From Aeromonas rivipollensis (lineage in GTDB: Bacteria; Pseudomonadota; Gammaproteobacteria; Enterobacterales; Aeromonadaceae), in assembly GCF_037811135.1 (NCBI RefSeq), contig NZ_CP149130.1, positions 2,972,501 through 3,036,500 on the forward strand: a stretch of DNA of 64,000 bases. Reading direction: 5' to 3'. How positions within the stretch are numbered: the first letter of the stretch is position 1; each line of letters opens with the position of its first letter. A model generated the notes under the pieces. It ran no database searches, had not been told where the DNA came from, and worked only from the letters and a program-made list of their open reading frames with translations. The translations under genes were made by a program, and so were the position numbers. This document shows, in pieces, positions 47,081 to 56,101 of the stretch.

Positions 47081-47737
47081 CTAGCCTTTCAGGCCACCGA
47101 GGAACTCGGCACGGGTCTCTGGCTGGGTCTTGAAGACACCGCCGAGGGAGGTGGTGGTGGTATAGGAGGTCGAATCCATCACCCCACGGGCCTTCACGCA
47201 GAAGTGGGTCGCCTTGATGCTGATGGCCACGTCCCTGGTACCGAGCAGGGTCTGCAGCGCCAGCAGTATCTGCTGGGTGAGCCGCTCCTGCACCTGGGGA
47301 CGGCGGGCGAAGAACTGCACTATGCGGTTGATCTTCGACAGCCCGATCACCTTGCCACGGGGGATGTAGGCCACGTGGGCCAGCCCGTCGATGGTGACGA
47401 AGTGGTGCTCACAGGTGCTGGTGAGACTGATGTCCCGCACCATGATCATCTCGTCCACCTTCATCTTGTTCTCGATCACCGTCACCTTGGGGAAGGTGGC
47501 GTAGTCGAGGCCGGAGAAGATCTCGTTCACGTACATCTTGGCGATGCGGTGCGGCGTCTCGGCCAGACTGTCATCGGCCAGATCCAGCCCAAGCGTCTCC
47601 ATGATGGCGCGCATATGGCCTTCGATGTTTTCCTTCTTCTGCTGGCCGTTCAACCCATTGGCCACCAGTGGTGTCTCGAGGCCCTCGGCCTCGAGCGCTG
47701 CCCTGACCAACAGGGCTTCCTGGCTAAAGCTCGTCAT
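47081..47737 (-). CDS. folE: GTP cyclohydrolase I
   Basis: Makes dihydroneopterin triphosphate from GTP, first step to folate. 218 aa. Zinc and active-site motifs: [12 protein letters not shown] and [15 protein letters not shown]; conserved [17 protein letters not shown]. Shares an intergenic region with divergent moeA. Confidence 0.95.
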   Translation of the reverse strand: MTSFSQEALLVRAALEAEGLETPLVANGLNGQQKKENIEGHMRAIMETLGLDLADDSLAETPHRIAKMYVNEIFSGLDYATFPKVTVIENKMKVDEMIMVRDISLTSTCEHHFVTIDGLAHVAYIPRGKVIGLSKINRIVQFFARRPQVQERLTQQILLALQTLLGTRDVAISIKATHFCVKARGVMDSTSYTTTTSLGGVFKTQPETRAEFLGGLKG

Positions 47738-48092
47738 CTTGTTTCTCTCCCACGCTCAGGGACTGTGCTGGCCATCGACCTGGTGTCGTGGCGCAATGTT
47801 ACAGGGCGATTATTGTCATAATTCAAACTAACTCAAGCCCGGCACCTGACTTTATGCCAAACCGCCCCGTTTTACCCTATGCCCCCCTCCCCGTTCGGGG
47901 GGCATAGGGTCAATGATCCGGCAACTCCCCATGCCACACCCTGCCATGCCACCCACAAGGAGGTAATTCAAGGGGGTGACCGCCCCCGTCATCCAGGCAA
48001 AAGCGGCTTTCTCCCCCCTTCCTGCGCGATCCGCCTGCCCATGGGGGCGGATTTTTGGGATAATCCGCCCCCTATACACCAGAGAGGTCATG
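47738..48092. other. folE-moeA divergent intergenic region
   Basis: 355 bp with no supported gene. The main feature is the long perfect inverted repeat at 47874-47910. Just before moeA is GC-rich sequence; no clear promoter hexamers were assigned. Confidence 0.5.
47874..47910. repeat. 14-bp perfect inverted repeat between folE and moeA
   Basis: ACCCTATGCCCCCC (47874-47887) and GGGGGGCATAGGGT (47897-47910) are exact complements around a 9-base spacer. There is no T run, so it is not a standard terminator. Could be an operator, a transcript-stabilising hairpin, or a dispersed element. Confidence 0.5.
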
Positions 48093-49322
48093 ATGATGGG
48101 ATTCGATACCGGTGCACTCCTCCCCTTGGACAAGGCCCTGCAAGGGATGCTGGAACAACTCAGCTGCCGCTGCGAGACGGAGCAGTTGCCGCTGCCCCAG
48201 GCGCTGGATCGGATACTGGCCGAGGAGATAAGCTCCCCCCTGTCGGTGCCCCCCTTCGACAACGCCGCCATGGACGGCTATGCCGTGCGCCTGGCCGATC
48301 TCGCCGCCGGCGCCCCGCTCCCCGTGGCGGGCAAGGCCTTCGCCGGCCAACCCTATGAGGGGGAATGGCCAGCCGGTCACTGCATCCGCATCATGACCGG
48401 CTCCCCTGTGCCGGCGGGCACGGAGGCGGTGGTGATGCAGGAAGAAACGCAGGAAGGCGCCAACGGGATCACTTTTCTGACGACCCCCTTCCTTGGCCAG
48501 AACATCCGCCGCCGTGGCGAGGACCTGGCCGAAGGATCCCGGGTGCTGGCCAGCGGCCTTCGCCTCAGCCCCCGGGAGCTGCCGCTGCTGGCCTCCTTGG
48601 GCATCGCCACTGTGACGGTGCGCCGCCCCCTCAAGGTGGCCATCTTCAGCACGGGGGACGAGCTCAAACCCCTGGGAACCCCCCTCGCCCATGGCGACAT
48701 CTATGACTCCAACCGTTACGGCGTCAAGGCCATGCTGACCCGCATGGGCATAGACTGCCTGGATCTTGGCATCATCCCCGACGATCCGGCCGCCCTGCGC
48801 GCCGCCTTCCTCCAGGCCGACCGCGAGGCCGATGCCCTGATCACCACGGGGGGCGTCTCGGTCGGGGAGGCAGACTTCACCAAGCAGTTGCTGGAGGAGC
48901 TTGGCGAAATCGGCTTCTGGAAGCTCGCCATCAAGCCGGGCAAGCCCTTTGCCTTCGGCCGCCTGCCTAACGCCTGGTTCTTCGGCCTGCCGGGCAACCC
49001 CGTCTCCGCCATGGTCACCTTCGATCAGCTGGTGCAACCGGCGCTGGCCAGGCTGGCCGGCCACCACTTCGCGCGCCCCCTGCCGCTGCAGGCCATGGCT
49101 GCCGAGCCCCTCAAGAAGGCGCCGGGGCGCCTGGACTTCCAGCGCGGCATCCTGAGCCTTGGCCCGAACGGCCTGGAGGTACGCAGCACCGGTTCCCAGG
49201 ACTCCGGCGTCTTCAGCTCCCTGTCCCGGGCCAACTGCTACATCGTCCTCGAGCAGGCACGGGGCAAGGTGGCCGCCGGTGAGACGGTCACCGTCGAGCC
49301 CTTCTCGGGGCTGCTGCTGTGA
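48093..49322 (+). CDS. moeA: Molybdopterin molybdotransferase MoeA
   Basis: Inserts molybdate into adenylylated molybdopterin. 409 aa, closely similar to E. coli Moe[54 protein letters not shown], and the [23 protein letters not shown]-binding loop. Three ATG codons stand in a row (48090-48098); 48093 has the best spacing from AGAGG. Its stop overlaps the moeB start. Confidence 0.95.
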   Translation: MMGFDTGALLPLDKALQGMLEQLSCRCETEQLPLPQALDRILAEEISSPLSVPPFDNAAMDGYAVRLADLAAGAPLPVAGKAFAGQPYEGEWPAGHCIRIMTGSPVPAGTEAVVMQEETQEGANGITFLTTPFLGQNIRRRGEDLAEGSRVLASGLRLSPRELPLLASLGIATVTVRRPLKVAIFSTGDELKPLGTPLAHGDIYDSNRYGVKAMLTRMGIDCLDLGIIPDDPAALRAAFLQADREADALITTGGVSVGEADFTKQLLEELGEIGFWKLAIKPGKPFAFGRLPNAWFFGLPGNPVSAMVTFDQLVQPALARLAGHHFARPLPLQAMAAEPLKKAPGRLDFQRGILSLGPNGLEVRSTGSQDSGVFSSLSRANCYIVLEQARGKVAAGETVTVEPFSGLLL

Positions 49323-50074
49323 GCGAGATCCTGAGCGATGCCGAGCTCCTTCGCTACAACCGCCAGATAGTGCTCAAGTCTTTCGACTTCGAGGGGCAGG
49401 AGGCGCTCAAGCAAGCCCGGGTGCTGGTGATAGGCGCCGGGGGCCTGGGCTGCGCCGCCAGCCAGTACCTGGCGGTGGCCGGGGTCGGCCACCTCACCCT
49501 GGTGGATTTCGATCGGGTGGAGCTCTCCAATTTGCAGCGCCAGGTGCTGCACAGAGACGAGCGCATCGGCATGTACAAGGTGGACTCCGCCGCCCTGGCA
49601 CTGCGGGCCCTCAATCCCTGGCTCGAGGTGGAGACTCACGCCCTCCTCGCAGACGAGGCGCTGCTCGATGCCCTGCTGCCCAGCCACCAGCTGGTGCTCG
49701 ACTGCACCGACAACGTCGCCATCCGTAACCTGCTCAACCAGCGCGCCCGCCAGCATCGGGTGCCGCTGGTGTCCGGTGCCGCCATCCGGCTGGAGGGGCA
49801 GCTGTGCAGCTTCACCTGGCAGGCGGACGAGCCCTGCTACGCCTGCCTGAGCGCCCTCTTTGGCGAGCAGTCACTGACCTGTGTCGAGGCCGGGGTGCTG
49901 GCCCCCGTGGTCGGGCTGGTGGGCAGCCTGCAGGCGCTGGAAGCCATCAAGCTGCTGGCGGGCATGGGCAGGAGCCACAGCGGCCGCCTGCTGATGATCG
50001 ACGGCCTGGGTGGCAGCTTTCGCGAGATGAAGCTGCCCAAGCGCCCGGACTGCCCGGTCTGCTCCCAGCCCTGA
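49319..50074 (+). CDS. moeB: Molybdopterin-synthase adenylyltransferase MoeB
   Basis: E1-like enzyme that adenylylates the C-terminal glycine of MoaD. 251 aa from a GTG overlapping the moeA stop (GTGA). Nucleotide loop [33 protein letters not shown], and zinc CxxC pairs ([14 protein letters not shown]) are present. Operon with moeA. Confidence 0.95.
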   Translation: MSEILSDAELLRYNRQIVLKSFDFEGQEALKQARVLVIGAGGLGCAASQYLAVAGVGHLTLVDFDRVELSNLQRQVLHRDERIGMYKVDSAALALRALNPWLEVETHALLADEALLDALLPSHQLVLDCTDNVAIRNLLNQRARQHRVPLVSGAAIRLEGQLCSFTWQADEPCYACLSALFGEQSLTCVEAGVLAPVVGLVGSLQALEAIKLLAGMGRSHSGRLLMIDGLGGSFREMKLPKRPDCPVCSQP

Positions 50075-50092
50075 GTGGCAAAACGCACCCAC

Positions 50093-50124
50093 AAAAAAGC
50101 CGAACCCTGGGGTTCGGCTTTTTT
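50093..50124. terminator. Bidirectional terminator of moeAB
   Basis: AAAAAAGCCGAACCC (50093-50107) and GGGTTCGGCTTTTTT (50110-50124): perfect 15-bp arms, two-base loop, T tracts both ways, between convergent units. Confidence 0.94.
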
Positions 50125-50155
50125 GCATGGGCACGCAGAGACCCAGGCTTGCGCC

Positions 50156-50968
50156 CTAGAAGATTCCCTTGGCCTTGACCTTCTTCATGTTCGCGACCTG
50201 GCTCGAGAGATCCTCCACCAAAGGCTCAGCCTCGGCACCTGCCGCCCCCTGGCGGGCCGGGGCGCTGGCCAGTCGCTGGATCAGCCGGTGCTGCTCGCGG
50301 ATGAGCCGGGATTGCTCCTCCAGCTGGCGAGAGAGCAGCTGGATGCTGCTGGCAAGGGGTGCCAGATCCTGCTCCGCCGCCGCCACGGGCAGCTTGCCCG
50401 CTATGGTTTCGGCCAGCAGATCGTGATCGAGCGGGGCAGGCAGCCCCTGCCTCAGCTCATCCCACAGCTCGGTGGGCTGCTGCTCGCCGAGCCGGCTCAC
50501 TATCTCGTCCACCAGATGATCCGAAGAGGGCAGGGCCTGGGGCTGACCCAGGCGTTGCACTATCTCTTCCACCATCTGGGCACTGTTGTCCTGACCAAGG
50601 CGGGGGGCCAGCCTGGCCACTATCTCGTCGATCAGGGTGTCGCTCACGGCAGGGGCTGCCCCCTCCCCCAGCGCGAAGCCACAGCTGGCGAAGACATGGC
50701 GCAAGGTTTCGAAATTCACCTGCTCGGGGCCGAAGGCATTGGCCACCGCCTTGCACAGGCTGGGGGCCAGCACATACATGAACATGCCGGAGAGGTAGAT
50801 GTCCTTGTGAAAGCGACTCTTGGAGAAGTCGAACTCCTCCACATCGTCCTGGATCTTGCGCGCCCGCTGGTACCAGCTCTGCAAGACCCCGGCGGCATAG
50901 CGATCAGACTCCAGCGCACCCGGATCCATGAAGATGGAGAAGGTCATGCGCTTGAGCTGGCTACTCAT
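50156..50968 (-). CDS. ParR-like partner of the ParM-family protein (hypothetical)
   Basis: 270 aa; family not recognised beyond context. N-terminal ~100 residues are compact and basic/aromatic (AAGVLQSWYQRARKIQDD), a possible DNA-binding part. Then a motif recurs: TLIDEIVARLA (111-121), QMVEEIVQRLG (131-141), DHLVDEIVSRLG (150-161) and a looser HDLLAETIAGKL (182-193). A coiled-coil-like stretch (~205-235) follows, and the end is basic (MKKVKAKGIF). It overlaps the upstream parM-like gene by 8 bases. By analogy with plasmid R1 the second gene encodes the adaptor ParR; that is inference. Confidence 0.6.
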   Translation of the reverse strand: MSSQLKRMTFSIFMDPGALESDRYAAGVLQSWYQRARKIQDDVEEFDFSKSRFHKDIYLSGMFMYVLAPSLCKAVANAFGPEQVNFETLRHVFASCGFALGEGAAPAVSDTLIDEIVARLAPRLGQDNSAQMVEEIVQRLGQPQALPSSDHLVDEIVSRLGEQQPTELWDELRQGLPAPLDHDLLAETIAGKLPVAAAEQDLAPLASSIQLLSRQLEEQSRLIREQHRLIQRLASAPARQGAAGAEAEPLVEDLSSQVANMKKVKAKGIF

Positions 50969-52004
50969 CCGCCACCCCGGCCATCACGGCCGCTTCCCGG
51001 TAGACTTCTTCCTCTTCCGTGGTGTAGAGACAGATCTCCCGGGCCAGGGCGGACTGGGCATCGTCCAGCAGCTCCACCCTGTCACCCAGGGTCGGGTAGG
51101 CGGCCTTGATGGCCTCATGGATCAGGGAAGCGCCGCCGCCAACCAGGTAGACCCGGTTCGGGTTCTTGGCGAACTTCTTCGCCTCGTGCGCCACCTGGGA
51201 GCCCAGCTCGTCGATCTTGTTCTGCATCTTCTCGAGGATCTTGGGGATCTGGCTCTCGTCGTTGACCACGTCCCGCACGAAGCTCATGTCGTGGCGACGC
51301 TTGATGAACTCGTTGGCCACCAGATAGCTGGAGTCGCTGTCTGCCGCCGCCAGTGCCTTGCGAGTGGCGTCTGTCACCATGGAGACGCCGATCTCGTTGT
51401 TGCCATACACATCGGAGACGTCGTCAAACTCGCCGACGATGATCCCCATGTCCAGGGTGGTGCCACCGCAGTCGATCACCAGCGTCTTGGTGAACTCGTT
51501 GCAGCCAGAGCCGATCAGGCGGGAGAGTGCCGCAGGCAGGCTCTCCGGCATGACTTCCACGCTGACGATGTTGAACAGCTCCCCCTTGTTGAGGCTGATG
51601 GCCCGCATCAGGTTGCGCCGCTTCTTCTCTATCTTCTCTTCGTTGCGCTGGCAATCGTCCGGGTTGTAGAACTCGGTGATGGGCAGGGTGACAGTGATGG
51701 CCACGTCGCAGGGGGTCACGCCGGTCTGCAGCAGGGCGTGGTGCACGGAGAGCAGGTTGAGATCGTCGTACTGGTACTCCACATGGGTGGTCGCCAGGGA
51801 CTTGTCCGAGGTGGCGTCATAGGTGTACTTGGTGTTGCCTATTTCGTAGTTGTAGATCTTCTTGTCCTTGCGCAAGGCGGCGCTCTTCCAATCCTTGCGA
51901 AAGGAGTTGGGGGAGATGATGGTCTTGAGCACCTTGTTCTCGATCCAGCTCACCTTGACGTTGGTGGAGCCATCATCGATGGCCATTTTCATTACTTCAG
52001 ACAT
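50961..52004 (-). CDS. Actin-like ParM/StbA-family segregation protein
   Basis: 347 aa from the ATG at 52004. Phosphate-1 loop IDDGSTNVKVSW (residues 9-20), ISPNSFRKDW, phosphate-2 DCGGTTLDMG (178-187), VMPESLP with the catalytic-type Glu154, and the adenosine loop YLVGGGASL (286-294). The order and spacing follow R1 ParM, an ATP-dependent filament that pushes plasmid copies apart. Here it lies between moeB and mod genes, i.e. in a chromosomal context. It is coupled to the ParR-like gene. The ATG at 52004 has only a weak AGGT upstream. Confidence 0.85.
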   Translation of the reverse strand: MSEVMKMAIDDGSTNVKVSWIENKVLKTIISPNSFRKDWKSAALRKDKKIYNYEIGNTKYTYDATSDKSLATTHVEYQYDDLNLLSVHHALLQTGVTPCDVAITVTLPITEFYNPDDCQRNEEKIEKKRRNLMRAISLNKGELFNIVSVEVMPESLPAALSRLIGSGCNEFTKTLVIDCGGTTLDMGIIVGEFDDVSDVYGNNEIGVSMVTDATRKALAAADSDSSYLVANEFIKRRHDMSFVRDVVNDESQIPKILEKMQNKIDELGSQVAHEAKKFAKNPNRVYLVGGGASLIHEAIKAAYPTLGDRVELLDDAQSALAREICLYTTEEEEVYREAAVMAGVADE

Positions 52005-52034
52005 GAGGAAATACCTGTTAAATAGAGCAAAATG

Positions 52035-52078
52035 GGTCCGATTGCCTTGCCTTGTGCCATTGGCAAGGCGATCGGACC
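52035..52078. promoter_or_regulatory. 17-bp inverted repeat upstream of the ParM-like gene
   Basis: Arms 52035-52051 (GGTCCGATTGCCTTGCC) and 52062-52078 are complementary at 16 of 17 positions around a 10-base spacer. It lies 31 bases before the parM-like start and 39 bases after the hydrolase stop. Candidate roles: parC-like centromere/operator, or terminator of the hydrolase gene (only a short TTTT follows). Confidence 0.55.
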
Positions 52079-52116
52079 AATACATACACGGGTAATAAGG
52101 CTAAGGGGCGACAAGT

Positions 52117-52929
52117 TTAATGAGTTTCTAAAATCCGGTGAAGCAAATGATTGAACCCGGCGGGATCTTCCGCAGGCCAGGCGTGATGGCCCTCCGGGGT
52201 ATGGATGCTGGCGTTGGGCAGGGAGGCGAACTGCTCCACCCGTTTGGCGAGCGGCAGGTAGTCGTGGCTGGTGGAGATGATGGCCACCGGCTGCCAGAGG
52301 CTACCGAGCCGGGCGCGCACCGACCAGCCGGGCAGCGCCTCCAGCAGCGCACGATAAGTCTTTTTCTTGTTGCTGCGCACGAAGCGCAGCCGGAAGGTGT
52401 GGCGCACCTGGGCGAGCTCGGGACCGGGGAAGAGCTCGCGCCCCAGCCACCAGGCCAGCGGCCGCATGCCAAACCAGCGCAGCCACTTGAGGCGCATGGC
52501 ATGGCGCTCCTGCTCTTTCGGCGTCTCCAGCAGAAACTCGCTGAAGCCGTTGACCAGTACCAGCCCCTGCACCTTGTGGGGCAGTCGCAGCGCCAGCTCC
52601 AGCGCCACCATGGCCCCGAGAGACAGCCCCACCACCCAGGCGGGTTCCGGCTGCTCCTCGAGCCAGCGGGCCACGTCCGCCGCCAGGGTGGGCACGTCGA
52701 AGGGGCCCTCCTGCATGCTCTGGCCGTGGCCGCGCAGGTCCAGCGCCACCACCCGGTAGTGCTGGGAGAAGTGCTCGATCTGGGCCTGCCAGTCGAGGCT
52801 GGAGGAGCCAAGGCCGTGCAGCAGGAGCAGCAAGGGGCCCTCCCCCGCGCTGCGCAGGGCCAATCCATGGGATTTCATTACCTGGTTACGACGCACCCGT
52901 GCTCTCCCTCTCGACTCGATAGCGGCCAT
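52117..52929 (-). CDS. Alpha/beta hydrolase
   Basis: Alpha/beta-hydrolase fold: LLLLLHGLGSSSLDWQ oxyanion region, VVALDLRGHGQS, nucleophile elbow VVGLSLGAMVALE (G-x-S-x-G as GLSLG), late Asp (STSHDYLP) and catalytic His in TPEGHHAWPAE. 270 aa from the ATG with AAGG six bases upstream; a start at 52878 (MKSHGLALRS) is also possible. Substrate unknown. Same strand as the mod genes. Confidence 0.85.
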   Translation of the reverse strand: MAAIESRGRARVRRNQVMKSHGLALRSAGEGPLLLLLHGLGSSSLDWQAQIEHFSQHYRVVALDLRGHGQSMQEGPFDVPTLAADVARWLEEQPEPAWVVGLSLGAMVALELALRLPHKVQGLVLVNGFSEFLLETPKEQERHAMRLKWLRWFGMRPLAWWLGRELFPGPELAQVRHTFRLRFVRSNKKKTYRALLEALPGWSVRARLGSLWQPVAIISTSHDYLPLAKRVEQFASLPNASIHTPEGHHAWPAEDPAGFNHLLHRILETH

Positions 52930-52966
52930 CGACGGCCTTGCTGCCCATGCTGTGGCGACAAGCCCC

Positions 52967-54022
52967 TCAGCCCTCTCCCACCAGGCTCACCGCCTTGATG
53001 TAGGCGTAGAGGCGCTGCCCAGGCACCAGCGCCAGCCGTTTCGCGGAGCGGCTGGTGATCCGGGCCAGCAGTATCTGCTGCCCCAGCGCCAACTGCAACA
53101 GGGTTTGCCCCGGCCTCACCTCCCTCACCTCGAGCAGTCGGGTCGCGAGGCAGTTGGAGAGGCTGGAGTGTGTGATGGGGGCGGTGGCGATCACCAGATC
53201 CCGCCCCGCCACCTTGATCTGCAACTCCCCTGTCTCGTCGGGGGCATGCTCCATGGTGACCATCAGGCTCTGATCCCCGAGTTGCAGGGTCGCCATCTGT
53301 TCATCGTCATCGTAATGGGCCAGGGTCGCCGTCAGCATGACACCGACGTCGTCGCGACTGGAGAGGGAGAGGTCGGTGCGGGCGAAGATCTCGCTCGGCC
53401 TGCCCTGCGCCTCCAGCCTGCCGTCAGCCAGCAGCACCAGTTGATCGCACAGCAGGCTCACCTCCTCCATGGCGTGGCTCACGAAGATCATGGGGATGCC
53501 GCTTTCGCGCTGCAATCCCTTGAGCACATGGGCCTGATGGATGCGGCTGCGGCTGTCCAGTGCCGAGAAGGGCTCATCGAGCAGCAGCAGATCGGGCTCC
53601 GCCAGCAGGGCCCGCCCCAGGGCCACCCGCTGGCGCTGGCCGCCGGAAAGCCCGTGAGCCGGCTGTTCCAGCAGATCGGCAAAGCCGAGCCGCAGCGCCA
53701 GCGCCTCGGGCTGCCAGCGCCCTCGCCCCTTGCCCGCCGCCAGCTGCAAGTTGCCGAGCACGCTCAGATGGGGGAAGAGGCGGGAGTCCTGGAACACCAG
53801 CCCGATGCGGCGCGCCTCCGGCAGCAGGGCCGCCAGATCACGCCCCTGCCAGTGCAAGACGTCCGAGGGAGCGCGGTCCAGCCCGGCGATAATGCGCAGC
53901 AAGGTGCTCTTGCCACAGCCGGAGGGGCCAAAGAGGCCGAGAATGCCGCCAAGGGGCAGCGCCAGATCGCATGCCAGGGTGAAGGAGCCGAACGCACGGT
54001 TGGCCTTGAGGTGCAGGCTCAT
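52967..54022 (-). CDS. modC: Molybdate ABC transporter ATP-binding protein ModC
   Basis: ATPase of the molybdate importer. Walker A LFGPSGCGKSTLLRI, signature LSGGQRQRVALGRAL, Walker B LLLLDEPFSALD, then a MOP/TOBE molybdate-binding domain at the C-terminus (SRSAKRLALVPGQRLYAYIK). 351 aa. Overlaps modB by four bases. Confidence 0.94.
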   Translation of the reverse strand: MSLHLKANRAFGSFTLACDLALPLGGILGLFGPSGCGKSTLLRIIAGLDRAPSDVLHWQGRDLAALLPEARRIGLVFQDSRLFPHLSVLGNLQLAAGKGRGRWQPEALALRLGFADLLEQPAHGLSGGQRQRVALGRALLAEPDLLLLDEPFSALDSRSRIHQAHVLKGLQRESGIPMIFVSHAMEEVSLLCDQLVLLADGRLEAQGRPSEIFARTDLSLSSRDDVGVMLTATLAHYDDDEQMATLQLGDQSLMVTMEHAPDETGELQIKVAGRDLVIATAPITHSSLSNCLATRLLEVREVRPGQTLLQLALGQQILLARITSRSAKRLALVPGQRLYAYIKAVSLVGEG

Positions 54023-54699
54023 CCGAACAGCCTCCGCTGCCGGCGCTGCAAGACGCCATAGACCAGCACCAGCATCACCAGGGAGAAGCCCATCAGGCCA
54101 CCCGCCAGGTAGTGGGCATGCCGATAATCCATGGCTTCCACGTGATCAAAGAGGGCGATGGAGAGCACCTGGGTCTCCCCCGGGATGTTGCCCCCTATCA
54201 TCAGCACCACGCCAAACTCCCCCAGGGTATGGGCAAAGCCCAGCGCCGCCGCCATCACAAAGCTCGGCAGCGTCATCGGCAAGATGATCTGAAAGAAGCG
54301 CTCAAGGGGCCCCAGCCCCAGGGTGGCGGCGGCTTCCAGCTCTTTGCTGCCCATGTTGACGAAGGCGGAGGTGAGGGGCTGCACCACGAAGGGGAGCGAA
54401 TAGAGAATGGAGGCAAACAGCAGGCCGAGGAAGCTGAAGGCCAGGGTTGTCCCGAAGGTCTCCCGCCACCAGGCGCCGAGGCCATACTCCGGCGAGAAGG
54501 CGAGCAGCAGATAGAAGCCGAGCACGGTCGGCGGCAACACCAGGGGCAGCGCCACCAGGGCCTCCACCAGCGGCCGCAGCCGGTGCTGGCTGCGGGAGAG
54601 CCACCAGGCGAGCGGCGGCGACAGCAGCAGCAGTATGACGGTGGTGCTGGCCGCCAGCTTCAAGGTGAGCCAGACCGCCAGCAGATCCCCTTCACTCAT
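54019..54699 (-). CDS. modB: Molybdate ABC transporter permease ModB
   Basis: 226 aa with five or six spans and the ABC permease EAA loop (LEAAATLGLGPLERFFQIIL). VALPLVLPPTVLGFYLL is characteristic of ModB. Its stop overlaps the modC start. Confidence 0.94.
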   Translation of the reverse strand: MSEGDLLAVWLTLKLAASTTVILLLLSPPLAWWLSRSQHRLRPLVEALVALPLVLPPTVLGFYLLLAFSPEYGLGAWWRETFGTTLAFSFLGLLFASILYSLPFVVQPLTSAFVNMGSKELEAAATLGLGPLERFFQIILPMTLPSFVMAAALGFAHTLGEFGVVLMIGGNIPGETQVLSIALFDHVEAMDYRHAHYLAGGLMGFSLVMLVLVYGVLQRRQRRLFG

Positions 54700-54807
54700 C
54701 GTTCGCCTCCCGGGTTGATGCCGACAACCACATGCTGTGCCCTCTCATCGCAACGCCTGGTCGACCCCTGGGTCGGCCACTCGGGGTATAACATCAGCCC
54801 CATACCC

Positions 54808-55536
54808 TCATTGGGGCAGGGCATAGCCCGCGGCCTTGATCTGCTCCTGACCCGGGCCCTTGAGCCAGGCCACCAGCGCCTCGACCGCCTCCCCCTTCTT
54901 CAATACCAGCCCCTGCTGCTCTATGGGGGGGTAGAAGCTGGCCGGCACGGCCCAGGCTTCGCCTGTCTTGCCCGCCTCCACCAGGTTGGCCCAGGCGACG
55001 AAACCGAGCTTCGCATTGCCGGTGTCCACGAACTGCCAGGTCTGGCCGATGTTGGTGCCAGTCAGCAGCCGGTACTGCTTGGGATCTATCTTGAGGTGGG
55101 CCAGGGTTGCCATGGCGGCGGTGCCATAGGGGGCGGTCTTGGGGTTGGCGATGGCCAGCTCCCCCTGCCAATTGCGCAAGGTGGCCTCGTCGGGGGCAGG
55201 CCCTCCCTTCTGCCACAGGCCGAGCTGGCCGATGGCGTAGGTGAAACGACCGCTCCCCTTGCCCTCCGCCTCCAGTTTTTGAGGGGTGGCCACGTCGGCG
55301 GAGAGGAAGAGATCGAAGGGGGCGCCGTGGGTGATCTGGGTGTAGAGCACACCAGTGGCCGCCGAGCTGATGGCGACGCTGTGGCCGGTCTTGGCGGTGA
55401 ACTCCTTGCCAATGCGCTCCAGGGTGCCCTTGAAGTTGGCGGCCACGGCCACCCTGACTTCATCGGCCAAAGCGGCCCCGCTGTGCAAGGCGCCGGCAAA
55501 CAGACCGAGCAACACCACGGACAACTGTTTCTTCAT
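54808..55536 (-). CDS. modA: Periplasmic molybdate-binding protein ModA
   Basis: 242 aa from an ATG with AAGGAG seven bases upstream. Signal peptide QLSVVLLGLFAGALHSGAAL, mature VRVAVAANFKGTLERIGKEF (molybdate-ligand Asn/Ser region), ISSAATGVLYTQITHGAPFD, and LSADVATPQKLEAEG. First gene of modABC, directly after moaE. No clear ModE box was seen upstream. Confidence 0.94.
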   Translation of the reverse strand: MKKQLSVVLLGLFAGALHSGAALADEVRVAVAANFKGTLERIGKEFTAKTGHSVAISSAATGVLYTQITHGAPFDLFLSADVATPQKLEAEGKGSGRFTYAIGQLGLWQKGGPAPDEATLRNWQGELAIANPKTAPYGTAAMATLAHLKIDPKQYRLLTGTNIGQTWQFVDTGNAKLGFVAWANLVEAGKTGEAWAVPASFYPPIEQQGLVLKKGEAVEALVAWLKGPGQEQIKAAGYALPQ

Positions 55537-55621
55537 TCCCTGTCTCCTTGAGGCTCCGGCGAACCCGAAGCTAGTGGTGGCAAGCGCCCGCGAGCACTCG
55601 CCTGTCATCGAACCGGGTCGG

Positions 55622-56101
55622 CTAGGACTCTTGCCGCCAGCGGGCGGCGGCGGCGTCATCGCTCGCCTTGGCCTCGACCCAGCGTTGAACGCCCTCGGCG
55701 GTCAGCTCTTTTTTCCAGAACGGCGCCCGGGTCTTCAAGAAATCCATGATGAAGTGGCAGGCCTCGAAGGCGGCGTCCCTGTGGGCGCTGCTCACCGCCA
55801 CCAACACAATCTGATCCCCGAGCAGCAGATCGCCGATGCGGTGAATGAGGGTGCACTCCTGCAGCGGCCAGCGGCCACGGGCCTCTGTGACTATGTCCGT
55901 CAGTGCCTTCTCGGTCATGCCGGGGTAGTGCTCGAGGGAGAGTCCCTTAACCTCCTCCCCCTGATTGAAGTCACGCACCTTGCCGACGAAGGTGACGATG
56001 GCGCCGCTGTCATGGCGGGCAGCGAGGCGTTCATACTCCTCTCCCAGGGAGAAGTCGGCCCGCTGCACTAGGATGCGATCCACTGTCATTATCTCGCTCA
56101 T
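55622..56101 (-). CDS. moaE: Molybdopterin synthase catalytic subunit MoaE
   Basis: Converts precursor Z to molybdopterin with MoaD. 159 aa. GAIVTFVGKVRDFNQG, LEHYPGMTEKALTDI, IHRIGDLLLGDQIVLVAV, SAHRDAAFEACHFIMDFLK and KTRAPFWKKE are diagnostic. The ATG at 56101 has GGAGG six bases before; MTVDRIL at the fifth codon is an alternative. Its first codons are duplicated upstream (mini-ORF entry). Confidence 0.94.
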   Translation of the reverse strand: MSEIMTVDRILVQRADFSLGEEYERLAARHDSGAIVTFVGKVRDFNQGEEVKGLSLEHYPGMTEKALTDIVTEARGRWPLQECTLIHRIGDLLLGDQIVLVAVSSAHRDAAFEACHFIMDFLKTRAPFWKKELTAEGVQRWVEAKASDDAAAARWRQES

